Positions 22,750 to 29,861 of a stretch of DNA of 29,861 bases are shown piece after piece. The stretch's first letter is position 1. Each line of letters opens with the position of its first letter. The stretch is taken from positions 1 through 29,861 of the forward strand of contig DATCFU010000247.1 in NCBI GenBank assembly GCA_036509315.1. The letters are read 5' to 3'. The translations under genes and the position numbers were made by a program. This stretch comes from PALSA-607 sp036509315. Its GTDB lineage: Bacteria > Actinomycetota > Actinomycetes > Acidothermales > Acidothermaceae. Below the pieces are notes generated by a model. It worked only from the letters and a program-made list of their open reading frames with translations. It did no database searches and was not told the DNA's origin.

Positions 22750-22782
22750 GAACTCTTCGAACTCGAGTGCTAGGAACTTGAG
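22750..22782. repeat. Three related 9-mers upstream of the CAP gene
   Basis: GAACTCTTC (22750-22758), GAACTCGAG (22759-22767) and GAACTTGAG (22774-22782) share GAACT. The second and third differ at one base and are spaced 15 nt apart. They sit 32-64 nt upstream of the CAP start, where an operator could lie. The rest of this 175-nt gap shows no clear terminator. Confidence 0.4.
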
Positions 22783-22893
22783 AAACACGGGCAACCCGAG
22801 CCACCTTGCCGGAAACTGGCCACAAGCGCCACCCAAACCAGCCAATTGGCCTACCACTCGCGGCGACCGACCAATTTCAATAGCTCCTTCGGG

Positions 22894-24039
22894 TTATTCC
22901 TTCCGAAGTTGGCGGCTGATAACGAGGCGCTGCACCTGATTGGTGCCCTCGACGATCTGCAGGGCCTTGGCTTCCCGCATGTAGCGCTCGACCGGATAGT
23001 CCTCGACGTAGCCGTATCCCCCAAGCACCTGGACGGCATCCGTGGTCACCCGCATCGCCATGTCGGTGCAAAACAGCTTCGCCATGGCTGCTTGCCGGGT
23101 GAAACTCATCCCCGCAGAGGCTCCCCGAGCGGCGGCGAGGTACATCGCGCGGGCAGCTTCAATGCCGGTGGCCATATCGGCTAGTAGAAACCCCACGCCC
23201 TCGAAGTCGGCGATCGAGTGGCCGAACTGACGGCGCTGTCCCGCATAGTCTAGGGCGACGTCGAGTGCTGCTTGTGCCAAGCCGACTGCGCAGGCGGCGA
23301 TGCCCAGGCGGCCGGTATCCAATGCGGCGAGAGCGATCGTGAACCCCTGGCCTTCGGCGCCGATGAGCCGGTTGGCGTCGACGTCGACGTCGGTGAGGTT
23401 CAACTGGCCCGTCGGCGAACCTTGCAAGCCCATCTTGTGTTCAGGCGGCCCTGTGCGCAGACCAGCGGCCTCCCCCGCGACGAGAAAGCAGCTGATGCCA
23501 CGCGACCGCTCGTCAGATGTGCGAGCCATCACTGTGTAGAAGTCGGCTTGGCCGGCGTGAGTTATCCACGCCTTCGTGCCGTCGAGTCGAAAGCGATCAC
23601 CAACTCGGGTCGCCCGCGTGCGCAACGCACCGGCGTCCGATCCTGAGTCTGGCTCTGACAGGCAGTACGCACCGAGCAGGGTGCCCCCGAGCATGTCGGG
23701 CAACCAGCGGGCGCGTTGTGCGTCAGTTCCGAAGCGGGCGAGTGGGAAGCACGAAAGGGTGTGGACGCTGACGCCGAGACCGACCGTCAGCCATGCCCTG
23801 CTGAGCTCTTCGATGACCTGGAGATAAACCTCGTACGGCTGAGCGGCGCCACCGTATTCCTCGGGATAGGGCAACCCGAGTAGCCCGCTCGCGCCCAGCG
23901 TGGCGAACGCATCGCGCGGAAACCTGCCGTCACGTTCGGCGAGCGCCGCGCGCGGTGCGAGGGTGTCGCGGGCGATGTCGGCGACCAGTTGGAGCAGCTC
24001 GGTGGCCTCAGGCGTGGGAAGTACCCGCTCAACCTTCAT
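22894..24039 (-). CDS. Acyl-CoA dehydrogenase
   Basis: This 381-residue flavoenzyme is of standard length. It has the FAD-binding segments GAYCLSEPDSGSDAGAL and KAWITHAGQADFY, then RRQFGHSIADFEGVGFLLADMA, and DAVQVLGGYGYVEDYPVERYMREAKALQIVEGTNQVQRLVISR, where E364 is the expected catalytic base. It introduces the alpha-beta double bond into an acyl-CoA, and short or branched chains are plausible. No other beta-oxidation gene is nearby. ATG 24039 diverges from the exonuclease gene across 49 nt. Confidence 0.95.
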   Translation of the reverse strand: MKVERVLPTPEATELLQLVADIARDTLAPRAALAERDGRFPRDAFATLGASGLLGLPYPEEYGGAAQPYEVYLQVIEELSRAWLTVGLGVSVHTLSCFPLARFGTDAQRARWLPDMLGGTLLGAYCLSEPDSGSDAGALRTRATRVGDRFRLDGTKAWITHAGQADFYTVMARTSDERSRGISCFLVAGEAAGLRTGPPEHKMGLQGSPTGQLNLTDVDVDANRLIGAEGQGFTIALAALDTGRLGIAACAVGLAQAALDVALDYAGQRRQFGHSIADFEGVGFLLADMATGIEAARAMYLAAARGASAGMSFTRQAAMAKLFCTDMAMRVTTDAVQVLGGYGYVEDYPVERYMREAKALQIVEGTNQVQRLVISRQLRKE

Positions 24040-24088
24040 TCGCCGATCCTGTCATGCGGCGTCGCGGCGGTCGTGCGAAGCTTTTGGC

Positions 24089-25036
24089 GTGCCGCCGTCG
24101 ACAGCAGCGCCATCGGGAGGCTTGCTCCTCCTCGATACGCCGTCGCTGTATTTCCGCGCGTTCTATGGCGTTCCCGAATCTGTCACCGCGCCCGACGGAA
24201 CGCCAGTCAATGCGATTAGGGGTCTTCTCGACTTCATCGGATTCCTCGTAGAGCGCTACCGGCCAGCGCGGTTGGTGGCGTGCATGGACGCCGATTGGCG
24301 GCCCGCGTTTCGGGTCGCCTTGCTGCCGTCGTATAAGGCGCACCGAGTCGCACCGCAAGGAGGCGAAACCGTCCCCGATGCGCTCACACCGCAAGTCGTC
24401 GTCATTGAGCAGCTGCTCGACGCGATCGGCTTATGCCGTCTCGGCGTGGCCGGCTTTGAAGCTGACGATGTGATCGCGACGTTGGCAGTCCGCGCGCAGG
24501 CGCCTGTTGACGTCGTCACGGGCGACCGCGATCTGTTCCAGCTTGTCGATGACGCCAAGCCGGTGCGCATCGTGTACACGGCGCGGGGTGTCGGCAAAGC
24601 GGAGCTCGTCGACGAGGCCACGGTTACGCAGAAGTACGGCATCCCTGGCCGCGCTTATGCGGACTTCGCCGTCCTGCGCGGCGATCCGAGTGACGGCCTG
24701 CCTGGCGTTGCAGGTATTGGCGACAAGACCGCTGCGGCATTGGTGTCACGGTTCGGTTCACTCGCATCGATCATCGAGGCTCTGGAGTCAGACAGTGACG
24801 CGGGATTTCCTGCGGGCACCCGCATGAAACTGCGAGGAGCAACCGCGTACCTCGAGTCGGCCCGCGTTGTCGTCGCGACCCGAACCGATGTGCCCATTGC
24901 TGAACTCGATGACGACCTGCCGCGAAGGATCCACGACGAAGAGGCTTTGCTCGACCTCGTCCAGCACTACGGCTTGGGGTCGCCCGCGGCGCGGCTGCTC
25001 ACGGCGCTGAACATCAGTCCAATCGGCAAGCCCTGA
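24089..25036 (+). CDS. 5'-3' exonuclease (DNA polymerase I N-terminal-like)
   Basis: This 315-residue stand-alone 5' nuclease has the acidic metal-site blocks in order: LLLLDTPSLYFRAFYG, CMDADWRPAFRVALLPSYKAHR, GFEADDVIATLA, VVTGDRDLFQLVDD and FAVLRGDPSDGLPGVAGIGDKTAAAL (helix-hairpin-helix). It acts on flaps and RNA primers and resembles M. tuberculosis Rv2090. The frame opens at 23900, but the first 63 codons overlap the divergent dehydrogenase gene, so GTG 24089 is chosen. No good ribosome-binding site supports it. It ends 1 bp from the stop of the convergent helicase gene. Confidence 0.93.
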   Translation: MPPSTAAPSGGLLLLDTPSLYFRAFYGVPESVTAPDGTPVNAIRGLLDFIGFLVERYRPARLVACMDADWRPAFRVALLPSYKAHRVAPQGGETVPDALTPQVVVIEQLLDAIGLCRLGVAGFEADDVIATLAVRAQAPVDVVTGDRDLFQLVDDAKPVRIVYTARGVGKAELVDEATVTQKYGIPGRAYADFAVLRGDPSDGLPGVAGIGDKTAAALVSRFGSLASIIEALESDSDAGFPAGTRMKLRGATAYLESARVVVATRTDVPIAELDDDLPRRIHDEEALLDLVQHYGLGSPAARLLTALNISPIGKP

Positions 25037-25037
25037 G

Positions 25038-27773
25038 CTAGCCGACAGAGGAGTAGGCCACCACTCCCCTGCGCAACGCCGTCATCGCGCGTTCGGCAAC
25101 GAGGCGGATGTCGTCGTCGGCAGCCAGCGCGATCTGCCCGAGCAGATCGAGCAGTTGCCGAATCCAGCGCACAAAGTCGCCGGCCGACATCGCGTTGTCG
25201 GTCAGCACGGAATCGAGGCTGGCACCCGAGGCCCAGCGAAATGCCGCCCACGCAAAGCCGGGAGCCGGCTCGCGCAGGAAGTCCAACCGTCGGTCGCGCT
25301 CGGCGCGGGCGAGCTGCCCCCACAACTTCATCGTGTCGTCGATCACTTCCGGCACTTTGCCGCGTGGCAATCGGGGCTGTGCTGTGGTCGGCTCGCGTAC
25401 CTCGAACACCAGCGCAGACACGCAGGCGGCCAACTCGGCCGGTGTAAGATCGCGCCACACACCGCCTCGCAGGCATTCGGCTGCCAGCAAGTCGAGCTCG
25501 CCGTACAGGCGGGCTAGCCGGCGTCCGGCGTCTGTGACCTTCTCGCCGTCGAGGTAACCGAGGTGCTCCAGGAGATCGCAGACCCGGTCGAAGACCCGTG
25601 CGATGGAGTTGGTGCGGTTCTCGACCCGGCGCCGCAACCCGTCGGTGTCGCGGCGCAGCCGCCAGTAGCGTTCTGCCCATCGCGCATGTTGTTCGCGATC
25701 GGCGCAGCCGTGACACGGGTGGGCTCGCAGCTGCGCGCGAAGCTCGCTGATTTGCTCAGCGACTTCGTCGGCAACTCCACCGCGCGCCGGTCGTGCCCCC
25801 TCGTCGTGCGACCTGTCGAAGCCGTGATTGCGCATGGTGATGACGAGATCGCGACGATCTTGTGGGTTGCGTCCACTGAATGTCTTCGGTATTCGAACGC
25901 GGCCTATCGCCTCGACAGGTGTCGGAAAGTCCAGTACTGATAGGCGTTTGACCTGTCGCTCCTCGGTGAGTACGACCGGCCGCGCGTCCTCGGTACCTGT
26001 CTGCAGGCCGGGATCGAGCACGATCGCGAGACCTGCGCGGCGGCCGACCGGGATGCGCACCACGTCGCCTGGCTTCAGCTTCTCCAGAGCGGCAGCTGCT
26101 GCAGCTCGTCGCACTACAGCACCTGACTTAGCGGATTCTGCTTCGACATCGGACAGCTTGCGGCGCAGAGCCGCGTACCCCTCGAAGTCTCCCAGGTGGC
26201 AGCTCATCGCTTCACGGTATCCGTCGAGCGCCACGTCGTTTTTCTGAATCTGCCGGGCCAATCCGACGACCGCACGGTCGGCTTGGAATTGCGCGAACGA
26301 CGACTCCAACAGCACTCGCGCTTTGTCTCTGCCAACCTGTCCGACCAGATTAACCGCCATGTTGTACGACGGCCGAAAGCTCGAACGCAGTGGATATGTA
26401 CGGGTCGATGCAAGCCCGGCTACCGTCCCCGGATTGAGCCCTTGCGTCCAGAGCACAACGGCGTGTCCCTCGACGTCGATGCCGCGACGCCCCGCGCGCC
26501 CAGTCAGCTGGGTGTATTCGCCGGGCGTGATGTCGACGTGCGCTTCACCGTTCCACTTGACGAGTTTCTCGAGCACCACAGTGCGGGCCGGCATGTTGAT
26601 GCCGAGAGCGAGGGTCTCGGTCGCAAACACCGCTTTCACCAGGCCGCGCGTAAACAACTCCTCGACGACTTCCTTAAACGTCGGCAACATGCCTGCGTGG
26701 TGTGCGGCGATGCCGCGCGCAAGCGCCTCGAGCCACTCGTGGTAGCCCAGGATGTGCAGGTCTTCCTCGGGTATCGATGTCGTGCGCTCCTCCACGATCG
26801 CGCGCACTTCGGCCGCCTCCGCGGGCGTGTTGAGCCGCACACCCGCTCGCAGGCACTGAACAACCGCGCCCTCACAGCCAGCCCTACTGAAGATGAAGGT
26901 GATCGCAGGCAGCAGCCCGTCAGCGTCCAATCGCTCGATGACGTCGACCCGGCTCGGGGTGTCACGACGTCGGGGGCGTCGATCACCGCGGTTGCCCGAA
27001 CGACTGCGATCAACTGCGCGAACTCTGCGTTCCTCATTGCCCGTCACGCGAGCCAGTTCGGGGTTGACCTTCAGCTCGTGGCCATCGGCGATGAACATGT
27101 CGTACATGCGCGGCCCGACCATCATGTGCTGCCACAGCGGAACTGGGCGGTGCTCCTCGACGATCACCGTCGTCTCGCCGCGGACCGTGACCAGCCAATC
27201 GGCGAACTCCTCCGCATTGCTCACGGTGGCTGATAGCGATACGAGGCGCACCGATTCGGGGAGGTGGATGATCACCTCTTCCCATACCCCGCCTCGGATG
27301 CGGTCGGCCAGATAGTGCACCTCGTCCATGACGACATATCCGAGGCCGGTCAGCGTCGGCGACGACGCATACAACATGTTGCGCAACACTTCGGTGGTCA
27401 TAACCACGACGGGCGCTTCGCCGTTGATGGTGTTGTCGCCGGTCAGCAGGCCTACCTTGGCAGGGCCGTAGCGACGCACGAGGTCGGCGTACTTCTGGTT
27501 CGACAACGCCTTGATCGGCGTCGTGTAGAAGCACTTACGGCCTTCGGCCAAAGCGAGATGAACGGCGAACTCGCCAACGAGCGTCTTGCCAGATCCGGTC
27601 GGCGCCGCCACCAGCACGCCGTGACCCTCTTCGAGGGCGCGACAGGCCCGCAGTTGGAAGTGGTCGAGCGGGAAGTCGTAGAGCGCCTGGAAGCTTTCAC
27701 CGGCTGAGGTCGCTCGCTGCCGGGCGGCGGCGTACTTCTCCGCGGGACTGGGCTCGGCGGACACGACATCCAC
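25038..27773 (-). CDS. helY: HelY-like DExH-box helicase
   Basis: This 911-residue Ski2/Mtr4-type helicase has Walker A APTGSGKT (57-64), DEVH (150-153), SAT (181-183), FIFSRAGCEGAV (motif IV region) and QLTGRAGRRGID (motif VI). A DSHCT-like C-terminal domain ends in FRWASGASLDSVL...GDFVRWIRQLLDLLGQIA. It is the actinobacterial HelY type, an ATP-dependent RNA or DNA helicase. GTG 27773 is taken as start, though GTG 27764 is also possible. It follows tatC by 39 nt in the same direction, the order also found in M. tuberculosis (tatA-tatC-helY). Confidence 0.95.
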   Translation of the reverse strand: MDVVSAEPSPAEKYAAARQRATSAGESFQALYDFPLDHFQLRACRALEEGHGVLVAAPTGSGKTLVGEFAVHLALAEGRKCFYTTPIKALSNQKYADLVRRYGPAKVGLLTGDNTINGEAPVVVMTTEVLRNMLYASSPTLTGLGYVVMDEVHYLADRIRGGVWEEVIIHLPESVRLVSLSATVSNAEEFADWLVTVRGETTVIVEEHRPVPLWQHMMVGPRMYDMFIADGHELKVNPELARVTGNEERRVRAVDRSRSGNRGDRRPRRRDTPSRVDVIERLDADGLLPAITFIFSRAGCEGAVVQCLRAGVRLNTPAEAAEVRAIVEERTTSIPEEDLHILGYHEWLEALARGIAAHHAGMLPTFKEVVEELFTRGLVKAVFATETLALGINMPARTVVLEKLVKWNGEAHVDITPGEYTQLTGRAGRRGIDVEGHAVVLWTQGLNPGTVAGLASTRTYPLRSSFRPSYNMAVNLVGQVGRDKARVLLESSFAQFQADRAVVGLARQIQKNDVALDGYREAMSCHLGDFEGYAALRRKLSDVEAESAKSGAVVRRAAAAAALEKLKPGDVVRIPVGRRAGLAIVLDPGLQTGTEDARPVVLTEERQVKRLSVLDFPTPVEAIGRVRIPKTFSGRNPQDRRDLVITMRNHGFDRSHDEGARPARGGVADEVAEQISELRAQLRAHPCHGCADREQHARWAERYWRLRRDTDGLRRRVENRTNSIARVFDRVCDLLEHLGYLDGEKVTDAGRRLARLYGELDLLAAECLRGGVWRDLTPAELAACVSALVFEVREPTTAQPRLPRGKVPEVIDDTMKLWGQLARAERDRRLDFLREPAPGFAWAAFRWASGASLDSVLTDNAMSAGDFVRWIRQLLDLLGQIALAADDDIRLVAERAMTALRRGVVAYSSVG

Positions 27774-27812
27774 GCTACGCGGTCGCGGGGCTATACCCCT
27801 GCGCGACGGCAG

Positions 27813-28661
27813 CTAGAGCGACGAGAGGTCGAGCGGTGACGTCTCGTCATCGGGCAAGTTGGAGAACGATTCGGGCGACTGCGCCTCCGCCTTGGCCTTG
27901 CGCTTGTCGTGGACGCGGGCGATCTGGGTCGCTAGCTCGAGCAGCAAGATCAGCGGGACCCCGAGTGCCAGCATCGTGAAAGGGTCTCCCGACGGCGTCG
28001 CGACGGCCGCGAACACGAAGCACAGGAAGATCGACAGCCGCCGGCTCTTCTTCAGCCGCGCGTAGCTCAAGATGCCGACCAGGTTGAGCATGACCACCAG
28101 CAAGGGCACGTCGAACGAGAGTCCGAACATCAGCAACATTGCCAAGGCGTACGACAGGTAGTGGTCGATCGAGATCAGGCTGACGGTGTTGGTCGGCGCG
28201 AAGTTCAGCAGCAGTTGCAGGCCCTTTGACATCACGAAGTACGCAAGCGTGGCTCCGCACAGGAAGAGCGGGACGGCGATGCCCACGAACGCGAGCGAAT
28301 AGCGGCGCTCTTTGCGCTGCAGGCCCGGGGTAACGAACGCCCACAGCTGATAGAGCCACACGGGCGACGCGATGACGATGCCAGCGATCAGTGCCACCTT
28401 GAAGTGCCACAGGATCGGGTCGAAGACGCTACTGAAGACCAGCGGCCCGGCGCCGCACCCCTTGACCTTGGCGACGACCTCGAGGCTTTGATGCTGGTGC
28501 ACCTGGCAATAGGGGCGTTGCAGGAACTTCCAGATCCGGTTGAAGAAGATGAACCCAAGCGAGCTGCCGATGACAACGGCGATGGCGCACTTCAAGAGCC
28601 GCCCGCGAAGTTCACGAAGGTGATCCCCGAGAGACATCCGTCCGTCGGGCGGTCGGGACAT
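27813..28661 (-). CDS. tatC: Sec-independent translocase TatC
   Basis: This 282-residue polytopic protein has six helices. The N-terminal SLGDHLRELRGRLLKC (conserved HLxELR) and the SPVWLYQLWAFVTPGLQRKERR loop identify TatC, the twin-arginine signal receptor. The charged C-terminal tail of about 50 residues is typical of actinobacteria. The start is ATG 28661, 26 nt after the tatA stop. It works with TatA, and TatB is not encoded nearby. Confidence 0.97.
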   Translation of the reverse strand: MSRPPDGRMSLGDHLRELRGRLLKCAIAVVIGSSLGFIFFNRIWKFLQRPYCQVHQHQSLEVVAKVKGCGAGPLVFSSVFDPILWHFKVALIAGIVIASPVWLYQLWAFVTPGLQRKERRYSLAFVGIAVPLFLCGATLAYFVMSKGLQLLLNFAPTNTVSLISIDHYLSYALAMLLMFGLSFDVPLLVVMLNLVGILSYARLKKSRRLSIFLCFVFAAVATPSGDPFTMLALGVPLILLLELATQIARVHDKRKAKAEAQSPESFSNLPDDETSPLDLSSL

Positions 28662-28687
28662 GGTGGCGCGACCGTCGCGGACGTCGT

Positions 28688-29011
28688 TTACTGCGCGTCG
28701 CGGTGTTCGGGAACCGGCTGCTCAGCGGGGGCAGGGGTCGCAACCGGTGCCTGCTGAACGGGCGCCGCGTACACGGGTGCTTGCTGAACAGGTGCCGCGT
28801 AAACCGGCGCCTGAACAGGAGCGCTAGCAGGTATCTGCAGCGGCGGCGGCGCAGGAGCCTTCTGTTCGTCGTCGGTCAGCAGGCCCTTCGTCTCGGCTTT
28901 GAAGATGCGCAACGAACGGCCGAGGCCACGTGCGGCGTCGGGCATGCGCTTGGCGCCGAAAATAAGGAACCCCACGATGACGAGGGCAATCCAGATCTCG
29001 GGGTTATCCAT
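28688..29011 (-). CDS. tatA: Sec-independent translocase TatA, with Pro/Ala repeats
   Basis: This 107-residue protein starts with a short membrane helix and the hinge FGAKRMPDAARGLGRSLRIFKAE, diagnostic of TatA/TatE pore subunits. The tail is Pro/Ala/Gln-rich and holds two exact copies of APVYAAPVQQ (residues 68-87, 28751-28810) plus a partial third. The start is supported by GTAGGAG at 6 nt. The minus-strand TAGCAT at 29041-29046 could be a -10 element, but no -35 matches. Confidence 0.95.
   Translation of the reverse strand: MDNPEIWIALVIVGFLIFGAKRMPDAARGLGRSLRIFKAETKGLLTDDEQKAPAPPPLQIPASAPVQAPVYAAPVQQAPVYAAPVQQAPVATPAPAEQPVPEHRDAQ
28751..28810 (-). repeat. Two 30-bp tandem repeats in the tatA tail
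   Basis: Each unit encodes APVYAAPVQQ. The DNA copies differ at several synonymous sites, so they are not recent slippage products. Confidence 0.8.
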
Positions 29012-29140
29012 GAAGTTCTCCTACGCTCGGGGTCGAGGCCATGCTACGCCGACCTAGGGGTTCGTTCGCGACGTCGGGAGCAGTTCACTGCGCCGGCAAC
29101 ACAGTTCAATCGGTCGGTGACAAACCGGAGAATCCCCAGG

Positions 29141-29320
29141 TCAGGGCGCCTCGGAAGGGTACTTCGCGATCCCAATGTCAGCGAGTTGGCTGCTTGCGCG
29201 GGCCAGATCACGGCCGAGCGCCTTGCCGGCCCGCCACAGGCGAAGCGCAAGTAGGGCCAGCACGCTGAGCGCGAACAGGCCTAATCCGAGGAACGTCAGC
29301 GTCCAGCCGAGCCAACCCAT
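29141..29320 (-). CDS. Small membrane protein, 59 residues, unknown function
   Basis: This short reading frame starts MGWLGWTLTFLGLGLFALSV, giving one transmembrane helix of about 25 residues (to LALLALRLW). It continues into a basic amphipathic tail (RAGKALGRDLARASSQLADIG) and ends YPSEAP. The layout, one helix followed by an amphipathic segment, vaguely resembles TatA-type topology, but it lacks the FG hinge. It lies between a perfect terminator hairpin and tatA, in the same direction, so it could be the first gene of the tat-helY operon. No strong ribosome-binding site precedes the ATG. Confidence 0.65.
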   Translation of the reverse strand: MGWLGWTLTFLGLGLFALSVLALLALRLWRAGKALGRDLARASSQLADIGIAKYPSEAP

Positions 29321-29349
29321 GCCGAAATCAAACCACGGTAAAATTGGTG

Positions 29350-29382
29350 ACGGTTCTTCACCCGGTGGGTGAAGAACCGTCA
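29350..29382 (-). terminator. 15-bp perfect terminator hairpin
   Basis: GACGGTTCTTCACCC pairs exactly with GGGTGAAGAACCGTC around a 3-nt loop. On the minus strand it is followed by ACCAATTTTACC, a short T-run. It lies 35 nt after the stop of the zinc-ribbon gene at 29417, which it should terminate. Confidence 0.88.
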
Positions 29383-29416
29383 GCGATTTGCTTGGTCGGG
29401 GGGACGCCGTGCGGTG

Positions 29417-29749
29417 TTAGGCGCGGAAGGCGTGATCGGCGAGTGCGGCCAGGTAGTCGGTGCGCTCGACGGCGAGGGCGAAGTCGAGCAACTCGTCGTA
29501 ACTGATGGACGAGCCGTCGTGCTCCTCGAGCGCCTCGGCGGGGATGTTCCAGTTCGTGGCGCGCACGCCGCCGGAGATCAGCAGGGAGATGATGTGATCG
29601 TCTGCCGGCTTACGGATCTCCTCGATGCAACGCGGGCAGCGGAAGGCGTAGTAGGACAGCGGAGCTTGGCTACAGACCATCAAGGTCAGGTCGTCTGCCG
29701 TGAGCTCGACCTCGCCACATGTGGGGCAAGTCGCCTTGATCGTGGTCAT
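29417..29749 (-). CDS. Conserved zinc-ribbon protein, unknown function
   Basis: This 110-residue protein begins MTTIKATCPTCGEVEL (CPTC) and has a second pair, CPRC, near residue 40, together forming a zinc ribbon. A helical C-terminal half follows (SISYDELLDFALAVERTDYLAAL). Similar short proteins occur in actinobacteria, but I know no function. The ATG has GGAAGG at 7 nt. The remaining 112 nt to the right edge hold its upstream region, where I see no clear promoter. Confidence 0.82.
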   Translation of the reverse strand: MTTIKATCPTCGEVELTADDLTLMVCSQAPLSYYAFRCPRCIEEIRKPADDHIISLLISGGVRATNWNIPAEALEEHDGSSISYDELLDFALAVERTDYLAALADHAFRA

Positions 29750-29861
29750 GCCATGTCCTTCCGCCCGAGCCGCCCATTCGTGGCGACAGCAAACCTTTCG
29801 ACATTGGCTGAAGAACTCTTGACGCCACGCGCGGCCCCTTTCGGGTAGCCCGAATGGCCCA

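Noticed and set aside
22846..23184. Plus-strand frame of 112 codons in the acyl-CoA dehydrogenase gene
   Set aside because: It is a shadow of a well-supported dehydrogenase on the opposite strand.
1..29861. CRISPR arrays, insertion sequences, prophage or integrase genes
   Set aside because: I saw no regularly spaced repeats, no terminal inverted repeats with a transposase and no recombinase gene anywhere in the window.

Overview
This window comes from a high-GC actinobacterial (Actinomycetota) chromosome. The evidence is the lineage-typical gene set: RbpA, a separate Lnt/Ppm1 pair, a HelY-type helicase next to TatA/TatC, an Rv2578c-type radical SAM protein, RskA-type and ECF42 sigma systems, and heavy use of GTG/TTG starts and 1-4 bp start/stop overlaps. 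I cannot name a genus. I see no transposase, integrase, phage gene, CRISPR array, tRNA or rRNA.

Layout. 1-3.1 kb: a tandem glycine riboswitch and gcvP. 3.1-4.8 kb: a leftward pair, a radical SAM protein followed by a PNKP-like HAD phosphatase, with a LexA-type SOS box upstream. 4.99-6.9 kb: an ECF sigma factor with its RskA-like membrane anti-sigma factor, ending tail-to-tail with an MntP manganese exporter. 7.0-8.7 kb: an ECF42 sigma factor and its DGPF/YCII partner, behind a sequence matching the ECF42 promoter. 8.77 kb: a 28-bp dif (XerC/XerD) site in an intergenic gap, which suggests the window spans the replication terminus. 8.9-18.3 kb: mixed-orientation genes (zinc-ribbon membrane protein, PGPGW protein and hydrolase, YihY, an ABC exporter pair with a lipoprotein cyclophilin, DUF1345, a D-serine dehydratase-like enzyme with a hemerythrin-like protein, a D-2-hydroxyacid dehydrogenase, DUF1349). 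18.5-21.3 kb: rbpA behind an exact SigR/SigH-type promoter, convergent with the lnt-ppm1 operon across an 18-bp hairpin. 21.3-21.9 kb: about 650 bp with no convincing gene but several strong hairpins. 21.9-25.0 kb: a secreted CAP protein, an acyl-CoA dehydrogenase and a divergent 5'-3' exonuclease. 25.0-29.75 kb: a leftward cluster of a zinc-ribbon protein, a terminator, a 59-residue membrane protein, tatA, tatC and helY.

Themes. Several genes serve the cell envelope and export: TatA/TatC export folded proteins such as the possibly Tat-dependent CAP protein; Lnt acylates lipoproteins such as the cyclophilin; Ppm1 makes polyprenol-phosphate mannose. Stress control is also prominent: two ECF systems, an SOS-controlled repair-like operon and a thiol-stress-type promoter for rbpA. 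I found no clearly new multi-gene system. The most valuable observations are the dif site, the SOS-boxed radical SAM/HAD operon, the promoter matches for ECF42 and rbpA, and the structured non-coding stretch upstream of lnt.
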